A stretch of DNA of 64,000 nucleotides from Priestia megaterium NBRC 15308 = ATCC 14581 (lineage in GTDB: Bacteria > Bacillota > Bacilli > Bacillales > Bacillaceae_H): NCBI RefSeq assembly GCF_000832985.1, contig NZ_CP009920.1, positions 4,582,501 to 4,646,500 of the forward strand, written 5' to 3'. The notes beneath the pieces are model-generated. The model was not told the origin of the DNA. It ran no database searches and saw only the letters and a list, made by a program, of their open reading frames with translations. How positions within the stretch are numbered: the first letter of the stretch is position 1; each line of letters begins with the position of its first letter. Both the position numbers and the translations under genes were made by a program. This document shows positions 1 to 6,643 of this stretch, piece after piece.

Positions 1-384
1 TCTGGGATTTCTCATTATATTGTAAAAGAAAGTACAGGTATTAACTATATGGAGCTAGTTTTTTACTATGTATTAGGGTTAAAACCTCCTGTATTAAAAA
101 ATGAAAGAAAACGAAAGAAAGTGGTGGGCAACTACATTATCCCTGTGCAAGGTCATGGGATTTTTAAAGAAATTCGAGGCTTAGAAGACGTGCGTAGAGA
201 TACTGAAGTAAAAAGAGTTATTCAATTTATAACTAAAGGGACAGACATTTTACCATATCCGCACTTTTCAGGGTACCCTGGATTTATTTTAACCACTCAT
301 GAATCTTATTCCGACTGTGAGCAGTATTACAGCTATTTAGATAACAAAGTAAAAATCGTTTATAAAAATAAAGTAAACGCATAG
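1..384 (+). CDS. ATP-grasp amino-acid ligase, C-terminal part (5' end outside window)
   Basis: The reading frame is open from base 1 and stops with TAG at 382-384, so only the last 127 residues are present. The fragment (SGISHYIVKESTG, then a region with HGIFKEIRGLE) resembles the C-terminal lobe of ATP-grasp carboxylate-amine ligases of the BacD/biotin carboxylase-like type, which join amino acids using ATP. It sits 15 bases upstream of a BacA-type gene, which fits a ligase that couples a prephenate-derived amino acid to a partner. The catalytic ATP-grasp core lies to the left, so substrate and exact family cannot be decided here. The family call rests on overall resemblance and context. Confidence 0.6.
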   Translation, partial: SGISHYIVKESTGINYMELVFYYVLGLKPPVLKNERKRKKVVGNYIIPVQGHGIFKEIRGLEDVRRDTEVKRVIQFITKGTDILPYPHFSGYPGFILTTHESYSDCEQYYSYLDNKVKIVYKNKVNA

Positions 385-399
385 GGGGTATCAAAGGCT

Positions 400-960
400 A
401 TGATAGTTGCAGAGTCGTCTAGTAAGAAAAATAAGCAGCTTCAAAAAATTAGCATTATCCATACCTTAGGGCCTGAAGGAACAAATTGTGAAAAAGCAGG
501 CTATCTGTGGTTCGAACGCCAAAGCATACAAGGTCAGGTCTTTTTGCATCAAACGTTGGAAGAAGCTTTAGTTCATGTGAAAGAAACAGAGAGTTCTGCT
601 CTTCTAGGCTGCGCAGTATATCCTTACTTACATGATATTGTGTTCAAAAATTTAACTAGTTTAGAGCTAGTAGATAGCTTTATTATGCCAACGTATAACA
701 TGGTGCTTGCCTCAAAAGAAGAGGTGATAACAACCAATAACCTTTTAATTGCTTCACATCCTGCCCCTGTTGATTTAGCTCATTCCATCAGTCCCAATGT
801 TCAGTTAGTAAATAGTAATGCTCAAGCGGCGATTGATTGTTTAGAAGGAAAGGTAGACGCATGTATTACAACGAGTAAAGCCGCTAACGAGCAGGGGTTA
901 ACAGTTGTAAAAGATTTTGGAGAAGTGCCGATGTGTTTTACGCTCCATGGAAGAAAATAG
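400..960 (+). CDS. BacA-type prephenate decarboxylase homologue
   Basis: The 186-residue product aligns by eye with B. subtilis BacA over nearly its whole length. Shared landmarks are HTLGPEGTNCEKAG near residues 21-34, SHPAPVDLA near 118-126, a VNSNAQAA stretch near 136-143, and a terminal VPMCFTLHGRK. BacA-family enzymes (BacA, Photorhabdus Plu3043, SalX) decarboxylate prephenate without aromatising it and yield dihydro-hydroxyphenylpyruvate-type products. The protein has the prephenate-dehydratase fold length, lacks an ACT domain, and has no Thr-Arg-Phe dehydratase motif at its C-terminal end. That argues against an ordinary PheA. It follows the ATP-grasp gene and precedes an exporter gene, suggesting a small-molecule operon. 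Confidence 0.75.
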   Translation: MIVAESSSKKNKQLQKISIIHTLGPEGTNCEKAGYLWFERQSIQGQVFLHQTLEEALVHVKETESSALLGCAVYPYLHDIVFKNLTSLELVDSFIMPTYNMVLASKEEVITTNNLLIASHPAPVDLAHSISPNVQLVNSNAQAAIDCLEGKVDACITTSKAANEQGLTVVKDFGEVPMCFTLHGRK

Positions 961-992
961 GCTTAACTTTAAAAAAGAAATAAGGTGAAACA

Positions 993-1931
993 GTGATTTC
1001 TAAATTAACCCGTATTCATGTACATCTTTTGTTCTGTCTATTAGCGGTCATCGGGGGAACGACATGGGCTTTTCAAAAGACTGGATTAAAGGATAGCTTG
1101 CCTCTATGGTCAGCAGGTATGAGGTTTTTAATTGCTAGTTTAATAATTGCCCTCTACCTCTTACTCACAAAAAAAATGGCCGTTTCAAAAGAAGTAGTAA
1201 TCATTTCAGTATTAAACGGAATTTTGTACTTTGCTCTACCGTTTGGTTCTGTTTATTGGGCATCCGTCTATTTGCCAAGCGGGCTTGTTTCCGTTTTAGC
1301 TGCCAGCATTTCAGTGTTTGCTCTTTTATTTAATCGCTTATTTAAAGGAACACCAGCTACAAAAGGACAAAAGCTAGGTGTAGTCATGTGCTTAATTGGT
1401 ATGAGCGTTGTATTTGGAAATCAGCTGTTTATACAGGGAAATGTGATTCAAATAGTAGCCATGATCGTCATTTTAATGGCTATGCTAGGTTCTGCTTTTA
1501 TAACTGTTCAAGTTCAATCTCGCATAAAATCCTTGCCTATTATGACCTTTAATTCTTTTTCGATGCTAAGTGGAGGCGTTTGTTTACTGATTGTTAGTCT
1601 ATTTGTAGAAAATGGAAACCGCACTTTCTCTGGGATTAGTCTTATCTCATTATTATACTTGGCCATTATAGGGTCGGTCGTGGGGTTTTCTATTAATATT
1701 TATTTATTAAAAAAATGGCATATATCAAAAGCAACGGCGCATTTATTTATTTCACCGGTTATCGCCTTATATGTAGGATTTGTCTTTTTAGGTGAAACAT
1801 TAAACAAACAGGTCTATATAGGTACAGCGTTTGTAATAGCAGGGGTTATATTTATTAACTTGAAAAAGCAAATAGAGAAAAACACAAATAACTCTACTCT
1901 TAAATCATCTAAAAATATTTCTGCTAAGTAG
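993..1931 (+). CDS. EamA/DMT-family transporter
   Basis: 312 residues with about ten hydrophobic segments in two repeats, as in drug/metabolite exporters of the EamA family. The start is GTG at 993, preceded by an AAGG-type ribosome binding site near 982-986. The gap to the BacA-like gene is about 30 bases and to the next gene 27 bases, so it is probably co-transcribed. In this context it is the likely exporter of the cluster product, playing the part BacE (an MFS protein) plays in bacilysin clusters. The lysine- and asparagine-rich tail is cytoplasmic. Substrate is inferred only from neighbours. Confidence 0.8.
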   Translation: MISKLTRIHVHLLFCLLAVIGGTTWAFQKTGLKDSLPLWSAGMRFLIASLIIALYLLLTKKMAVSKEVVIISVLNGILYFALPFGSVYWASVYLPSGLVSVLAASISVFALLFNRLFKGTPATKGQKLGVVMCLIGMSVVFGNQLFIQGNVIQIVAMIVILMAMLGSAFITVQVQSRIKSLPIMTFNSFSMLSGGVCLLIVSLFVENGNRTFSGISLISLLYLAIIGSVVGFSINIYLLKKWHISKATAHLFISPVIALYVGFVFLGETLNKQVYIGTAFVIAGVIFINLKKQIEKNTNNSTLKSSKNISAK

Positions 1932-1958
1932 CTGTTCTAAAAAAGGAGGGTTTTAATC

Positions 1959-3194
1959 ATGTTAACAAAAAATCATACCCAAAGTTTAGTGGAGTTATTA
2001 AACGATAAAATAGTACCTGCTCTATATGAGATAAGAAAATATCAGGGCCCAAATGGAGAGGTCAAAAGAAATTACGAAAAAGCTAGAGAGCTCTTATTAA
2101 AAGTAGTTGCAGAAACTGAAACAATATATAACTCTTTAAACTTACCTGAAGTGTGGAATGCATTAAAAAATGACGTATGTGAGTGGATTGAAAGAGGACT
2201 CGATCAGTCTCCTTACTTTGATCAAACGCTAATTGCCTATAGCCCGCCTGCAAACAGGGAAGCGACGTTCTTTTTAGGACCGATTGTAACGCCTAATGGC
2301 CCTACAAAAAGAGGATTTTATTTAGAAGCCTTTATCGCTGTTCGCGATGAACCTGAAATCATGAAATCCATCGAAGCAGACCTTCCTCATCCTAAAAATG
2401 GATGTGAATCTTTAAAGCTGTTGGCTGGTACTCAAGGATTTATGGAAGGAAAGTGTATTGTATTTTTCCCTGAGAATGTAAAAACAAAAGAAAAGGTAAC
2501 AAGTCAAAACTTCGCGATATTTTTCTTTAATAAATTTCACAGCATATACAATGAGGATACATTAAAAAGAGCGTCTTCTATCTTTCCTGATTTCAACTTT
2601 AAATCTCATACTATGAATAGAGAAGACACTTATCAGGCAAGGGTAATCTGGGGATATCTGCATGATTATTACCATCACTGCGGAAATAAACCTTTTGACC
2701 AACATATACAGGCGAAAATGAATTTTTTTGCAGGCATACTAGAAGAAGTTAAAGTAGATTGCCAGACGGTGCTGACTCTTCATAAAAGAAAATATCCTTT
2801 TTGGGAAGAGATAACGGAATTTGTTCTCTTTGAACGACTTTTAAGATACCCTAGTCAGCATAATGCACCTCGAAACTTTGATTCTGGAACAGGTTTTTTT
2901 CTTTTTAGCTGGCTAGTTGCAAATGGGCGTTCAATATCCCGAAAAGGAGACCATGCTTATTTAGATTTAGACATATGCTTAAAAGAACTGGATCTTTTGG
3001 TAAAAGAAATTGAAGAACTTGAAACGATTCAAAGGGACCTTGACTATAAAGAAGAAGCTGAACATTATGTTCGAAAATACTTATTACCTAGTGAGAACGA
3101 TGATAAATTTATTATCCCGGACAATTACTTTATTAATCAGCAAAATAAAAAGATTGAAGTCCCATACTTACTATTCGATGACCATAATCTTTAA
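1959..3194 (+). CDS. Conserved protein resembling DUF6421, function unknown
   Basis: 411 residues with an AAAGGAGG ribosome binding site just before the ATG. I recognise only a resemblance to the uncharacterised DUF6421 family of actinomycetes: an Arg-Val-Ile-Trp-Gly-Tyr-Leu-His-Asp segment, a conserved GNKPFDQHIQAKM stretch, then an acidic LEEVKVD helix. His235-Asp236 with His239-His240, and Glu262-Glu263 with Asp267 about 25 residues later, look like possible metal ligands spaced roughly as in gluzincin-type sites (inference). There is no signal peptide and no membrane segment. It lies between the exporter and the aminotransferase gene (15-base gap) and is therefore probably a biosynthetic or self-protection enzyme of the cluster. 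Confidence 0.55.
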   Translation: MLTKNHTQSLVELLNDKIVPALYEIRKYQGPNGEVKRNYEKARELLLKVVAETETIYNSLNLPEVWNALKNDVCEWIERGLDQSPYFDQTLIAYSPPANREATFFLGPIVTPNGPTKRGFYLEAFIAVRDEPEIMKSIEADLPHPKNGCESLKLLAGTQGFMEGKCIVFFPENVKTKEKVTSQNFAIFFFNKFHSIYNEDTLKRASSIFPDFNFKSHTMNREDTYQARVIWGYLHDYYHHCGNKPFDQHIQAKMNFFAGILEEVKVDCQTVLTLHKRKYPFWEEITEFVLFERLLRYPSQHNAPRNFDSGTGFFLFSWLVANGRSISRKGDHAYLDLDICLKELDLLVKEIEELETIQRDLDYKEEAEHYVRKYLLPSENDDKFIIPDNYFINQQNKKIEVPYLLFDDHNL

Positions 3195-3209
3195 GGAGAA
3201 GGTGCACTA

Positions 3210-4511
3210 GTGACTGCTTTGCATTTGAGTAAAATAGGAAACAAAATGACTAATAAAGTAGGCGTTCGCGCTATTATGCATGACATCCAAGAGGTGCTCA
3301 ATTCCGATCTCAATCAATATGTGAATTTAAGTGCTGGCAACCCCGCCATCCTCCCTCAAGTTTATGAAATGTGGGAAGAAGCTTTAAGAGATATTGTGAA
3401 CGACAAACAATTAAAAAATTTGATTAGCCAATATGGTTCTAGCTACGGTACGCATGAATTAATTGATTGCATAAGAGAATACTTCTTTACGAATTATCGT
3501 ATTAAACTGGACAGAGAACAAGTCTTGATCACGTCGGGAAGTCAAAATCTCTTTTTTTTAGCTTTAAATTCGTTTTGCGGTACAAGTAAAGAAGGAAGAG
3601 TAAAAAAAGCATTAATACCTATGCTGCCAGATTACGCTGGGTATAGCGGAGTCGCACTCGAGGAAGGTGTAATAGAAGGAATTCCTCCTATCCTTTCAAA
3701 GCTTGATCATCATACGTTTCGTTATGAATTTAACAAACAAGCATTTAAAGATAAAATAGCTCAGGACCCAGACATCGGAGCTGTTGTATTATCAAGACCT
3801 AATAATCCAAGCGGCAACATCCTTTCCGAAGAAGCCGTACAGCTTATATCCCAAGTTTGCAAGAACTATCACATTCCATTGCTAATTGATTCAGCTTACG
3901 CACCGCCTTTTCCTGCTATTAATTTTATTAAAATGGATCCAATCATACATGATAATATCATTCACTGTATGAGTCTTTCTAAAGCCGGATTGCCTGGAGA
4001 GAGAATAGGAATTGCTATAGGAAAAAGTGACTTCATAAAAGTAATGGAAGCATTTCAATCAAATATGTTGATTCACTCCTCTAGGCTAGGGCAAAGAATG
4101 GTGGTTAACACCTTAAAAAGCGGGAAGTTACCTGAAGTTTCAGCTAACTATATAAGAACTCATTATAAACAAAAACATGACTATTTAAAAAACCTTTTAA
4201 CTACATGTATGCCGGATGATATTCCTTGGTATTTGCACAAAGCGGAAGGTTCGTTATTTGGCTGGCTTTGGTTAGAAGGTTTGCCTTTCAGTGATAGCGA
4301 TCTATACAATAAATTAAAAGCAGAAAACTTGATTGTAGTACCAGGCGGCTCATTCTTTCACGGCAGCCAATCTTCTTCTCACAACCGGGAGTGTATTCGT
4401 ATAAGTCTTACTGCTACAGATGAGGAGTTAAAGAAAGGAATCCACATTCTTTCATCAGTAGTTAAGAAAATATACAGTTCAAATACCATACTTGAAACAG
4501 GGAAAATATAA
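3210..4511 (+). CDS. Class I/II PLP aminotransferase, AvtA (valine-pyruvate)-like
   Basis: 433 residues starting at GTG 3210 behind an AAGGAGAAGGTG ribosome binding site. It follows E. coli AvtA closely: SAGNPA near residue 41, ITSGSQNLFF near 107, a RPNNPSGN motif near 198, and the PLP lysine at Lys258 inside MSLSKAGLPGERIG. The conserved C-terminal arginine motif (ECIRISLTA) is present. This family swaps the alpha-amino group between amino acids and 2-oxo acids. Next to a BacA homologue the natural role would be amination of the prephenate-derived oxo acid, as BacF does for bacilysin. A hairpin terminator follows, so this is the last gene of the operon. Confidence 0.8.
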   Translation: MTALHLSKIGNKMTNKVGVRAIMHDIQEVLNSDLNQYVNLSAGNPAILPQVYEMWEEALRDIVNDKQLKNLISQYGSSYGTHELIDCIREYFFTNYRIKLDREQVLITSGSQNLFFLALNSFCGTSKEGRVKKALIPMLPDYAGYSGVALEEGVIEGIPPILSKLDHHTFRYEFNKQAFKDKIAQDPDIGAVVLSRPNNPSGNILSEEAVQLISQVCKNYHIPLLIDSAYAPPFPAINFIKMDPIIHDNIIHCMSLSKAGLPGERIGIAIGKSDFIKVMEAFQSNMLIHSSRLGQRMVVNTLKSGKLPEVSANYIRTHYKQKHDYLKNLLTTCMPDDIPWYLHKAEGSLFGWLWLEGLPFSDSDLYNKLKAENLIVVPGGSFFHGSQSSSHNRECIRISLTATDEELKKGIHILSSVVKKIYSSNTILETGKI

Positions 4512-4534
4512 TTTCTTAAATATTTAAAGATGAC

Positions 4535-4567
4535 AAGAGCCGCCCTGTTCACCAGAAGCGGCTTTTG
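4535..4567 (+). terminator. Rho-independent terminator after aminotransferase
   Basis: Inverted repeat AGCCGC (4538-4543) / GCGGCT (4558-4563) followed by TTTT closes the left-end cluster. Confidence 0.65.
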
Positions 4568-4676
4568 GTGTTTAGATTAAGTAACAGGTGAATCAGAGAG
4601 AACAAATAGATATTTTTAATGATGTTTCTCTGTTCGTTGGTTAATCTTACAAGGGCTATGTTCTCGCTGTTGTAAA

Positions 4677-5069
4677 TTAAAGTTTTTTAGACACTTTGAT
4701 GACGGTTTCTTTTTCTTTTGAGATACCTTTCACAGTACCTTCTGTTCGCTGAAAGCCTTCTTCGCAAAAAGTATGGCTTATTTTTTCCACAAAAGGCTGA
4801 TCCTTCTTTAATGAGTTAATAAGCTCTTGTGAATCCTGAGGTTTCACATCTTTATACCAAATACCGTCTGGATAGGAAATGACGACGCATTTATCGTGGC
4901 ATCTACCATTACATCGAGTGCGAGTAGTGTGTATGTATGGATCTAATTCTTGATTGGCTATCTCACTTCGAATCGCCTGTGTAACTTCTTCGGCTCCAAA
5001 CCGATTGCAGCTGCTTCCATTGCAAATGAGAACGTGATGTTTCGTTGTATCTAAGTTCCATGTTGCCAT
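4677..5069 (-). CDS. Thioredoxin-like (2Fe-2S) ferredoxin domain protein, probable Zur target
   Basis: 130 residues. The first ~85 form a thioredoxin-like ferredoxin domain with cysteines at 16, 21, 53, 57 and 61 (CNGSSC, then RCNGRCHDKC), the spacing used by Shethna-type or CbiW-like 2Fe-2S proteins. The C-terminal ~35 residues are lysine-rich and unassigned. A GGAGGAATT ribosome binding site lies at 5073-5081, and a near-consensus Zur box overlaps the region just upstream (5085-5105), so the gene should be induced by zinc starvation. The neighbouring rpsN paralogue carries its own Zur box, reinforcing that reading. The partner protein and the electron-transfer or metal-handling role are unknown. 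Confidence 0.75.
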   Translation of the reverse strand: MATWNLDTTKHHVLICNGSSCNRFGAEEVTQAIRSEIANQELDPYIHTTRTRCNGRCHDKCVVISYPDGIWYKDVKPQDSQELINSLKKDQPFVEKISHTFCEEGFQRTEGTVKGISKEKETVIKVSKKL

Positions 5070-5084
5070 ATTAATTCCTCCTAC

Positions 5085-5105
5085 TAAAAGTAATGATTAC
5101 GATTT
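5085..5105 (-). promoter_or_regulatory. Zur box upstream of ferredoxin-like gene
   Basis: The core GTAATGATTACGATTT (5090-5105) matches the 3' two thirds of the B. subtilis Zur consensus (AAATCGTAAT-N-ATTACGATTT) exactly. The other half (AAAAGTAAT) has two differences. The centre is base 5095, 26 bases before the start codon, a repressing position. Confidence 0.75.
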
Positions 5106-5162
5106 ACAGAGCATGTTCCTTCTTTTTTTAGCCAAAAAGGCTGCCTTTATTTAATTAGAAAT

Positions 5163-5432
5163 TTACCAGCTTGATTTTTTCACTCCAGGAAGCTGTCCCT
5201 TGTGAGCTAACTCTCTAAAAGCAATTCGAGAAAGTTTAAACTTACGCAAATATCCGCGAGGCCTTCCCGTTACCTCACAGCGGTTATGCAGGCGAGTAGG
5301 CGAAGAATCTCTCGGGAGTTTTTGTAGTTCATCATAATTTCCTTGTTCCTTTAACTGTTTTCTTAACTCAGCGTATTTTTCAACAAGTGCCTGTCGCTTC
5401 TTTTCCTTTGCGATCTTTGATTTTTTAGCCAA
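5163..5432 (-). CDS. rpsN: 30S ribosomal protein S14, zinc-independent paralogue
   Basis: 89 residues matching the long Cys-less S14 form (RpsN2/YhzA type): [20 protein letters not shown], then a central [25 protein letters not shown] and a terminal KKSSW. It has a single cysteine and no CxxC pairs, so it needs no zinc. In B. subtilis this paralogue replaces the zinc-ribbon S14 when zinc is scarce, freeing zinc, and is repressed by Zur. The start is TTG with AAAGGA about ten bases upstream. A Zur box lies at 5464-5484. The gene points in the same direction as the ferredoxin-like gene downstream. Confidence 0.93.
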   Translation of the reverse strand: MAKKSKIAKEKKRQALVEKYAELRKQLKEQGNYDELQKLPRDSSPTRLHNRCEVTGRPRGYLRKFKLSRIAFRELAHKGQLPGVKKSSW

Positions 5433-5463
5433 ATAATCAATCCTTTCTTAAAATCTTTTTTAT

Positions 5464-5484
5464 AAATCGTAATCATTATTATTT
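5464..5484 (-). promoter_or_regulatory. Zur box upstream of rpsN paralogue
   Basis: The left arm AAATCGTAAT matches the Zur consensus exactly. The right arm differs only at the CG pair (ATTATTATTT). It lies about 32 bases upstream of the TTG start, over the presumed promoter. Confidence 0.8.
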
Positions 5485-5682
5485 GTATTATTACATCATA
5501 AACCACTAAAGAATGAAAGGCAACTCATATTTAATCAGTAAAGTTATATTTTTATATGCTAAAAAAAATACGATAATATACAATTTCTTTTGGAACTGGA
5601 TAATTTTTTGCAATGAAAGACTCTTATCTTTCTGCTAGCATATGAACCACGTCAAGAAATAGCAAGGAGGCTTTTTATTTTT

Positions 5683-6141
5683 ATGATAAAGAAACTAGTA
5701 ATCGCTATAGCAATGCTTATCCCAAGTTTTGGTGCAGGTTACTCAGCATTTGCTGCAGCGCCCGCTCATGAACAGCACGTTCAAGTAAATAAAAATGATA
5801 AAGAATTATTAGCTCGTCTCGTATCAGCCGAAGCCAAAGGAGAGCCTTATGCAGGCAAAGTAGCCGTGGCGACAGTTGTATTAAATAGAGTCGACAGCAG
5901 CAAATTCCCAGACACTGTAAAAGGTGTTATTTATCAAAAAGGTCAGTATAGTCCGGTCAGCAACGGTCAAATTAATAAACCTGCAGACAAAGATTCAAAA
6001 AAAGCTGTAGAAGAAGCAATTAACTTCCAAGGTCAAGGAAAAGGTTCATTATTCTTCTTTAATCCTGATAAAACGGGAGATCAATGGCTGCGCCAAAAAC
6101 AAGAAACAATTAAAATAGGAAATCATGTATTTGCAAAATAA
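5683..6141 (+). CDS. Secreted cell-wall hydrolase, SleB/CwlJ-type catalytic domain
   Basis: 152 residues with an N-terminal signal peptide (KK, a hydrophobic core, then SAFAAAPA near residues 20-28). Most of the rest is a Hydrolase_2 domain: DKELLARLVSAEAKGEPYAGKVAVA with the conserved Glu, then VLNRV and a GKGSLFFFNP segment near the end. SleB-type enzymes are lytic transglycosylases acting on cortex peptidoglycan. Here there is no peptidoglycan-binding domain, so it is the short form found in several Bacillus paralogues. AAGGAGG precedes the ATG. A strong terminator follows directly, so it is monocistronic. Confidence 0.88.
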   Translation: MIKKLVIAIAMLIPSFGAGYSAFAAAPAHEQHVQVNKNDKELLARLVSAEAKGEPYAGKVAVATVVLNRVDSSKFPDTVKGVIYQKGQYSPVSNGQINKPADKDSKKAVEEAINFQGQGKGSLFFFNPDKTGDQWLRQKQETIKIGNHVFAK

Positions 6142-6142
6142 T

Positions 6143-6180
6143 GAAAAAGCTAATAGCTGCGCGCTGCTATTAGCTTTTTC
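6143..6180 (+). terminator. Terminator after SleB-type gene
   Basis: Arms AAAAAGCTAATAGC / GCTATTAGCTTTTT around a short GC-rich loop, ending in a T run. Confidence 0.85.
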
Positions 6181-6279
6181 AGTTATGTACATAAAATAAA
6201 CAGTAGAACAACCTTCAAAATTAGAATTTCGTGGTGAAATATAAAAAGTCATTCATAATTAAAAATATGAGGTGATAAC

Positions 6280-6479
6280 GTGAAAGAGAATATGATGTTT
6301 GCTTGGATAGCTTCATGGTTAGCTCTTGCTGGTCAGCTCGTTTTTTTATGGGAATAGCGCTTTTTACAGGGGATTGGCGCTACATGATGTGGAGTTTTAT
6401 GATAAGTATAATTGTAGGTATACCTAGTATCATTGGCACCTATAAACGAAATCAGCAGCTAAAAGCTTACAAAAAATAA
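6280..6479 (+). pseudogene. Small two-helix membrane protein interrupted by a frameshift at a T7 run
   Basis: GTG at 6280 follows a GAGGTG ribosome binding site and opens a reading frame that stops at TAG after 25 residues, just past a run of seven T (6341-6347). One more T would join it to the following frame (from MGIALFTGDWRYMMW to QQLKAYKK), giving one coherent ~66-residue protein with two hydrophobic segments and a basic tail. The frame change could be decay, a sequencing error at the homopolymer, or slippage. I do not recognise the family. A hairpin terminator follows at 6506-6538. Confidence 0.5.
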
Positions 6480-6505
6480 GGAATATCGTATTGAAACGAG
6501 TTATG

Positions 6506-6538
6506 AAAGACTTAGAGAAATCCTCCAAGTCTTTTTTT
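6506..6538 (+). terminator. Terminator
   Basis: AAGACTT / AAGTCTT stem with a short inner GAG/CTC extension and a T7 tail. Confidence 0.75.
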
Positions 6539-6599
6539 GTGTGGGTATAAAAAGACATGAACTGTACTCCGTTCTTCTAAAAAAAGTGCTTTTTACATA

Positions 6600-6627
6600 G
6601 TTTATCAATACAGAAAATTTGATAAAC
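6600..6627. promoter_or_regulatory. Inverted repeat upstream of sulfatase
   Basis: Perfect 9-bp arms GTTTATCAA (6600-6608) and TTGATAAAC (6619-6627) separated by ten bases, immediately before the sulfatase ribosome binding site. It could be an operator for an unseen regulator, because one helical turn separates the arms. No T run follows. Confidence 0.5.
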
Positions 6628-6643
6628 ACGCGGAGGAGTAAAC

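Noticed and set aside
3010-3210. Second frame of 66 codons inside the end of the DUF6421-like gene
   Set aside because: Entirely overlapped by a well-supported gene and without its own ribosome binding site.
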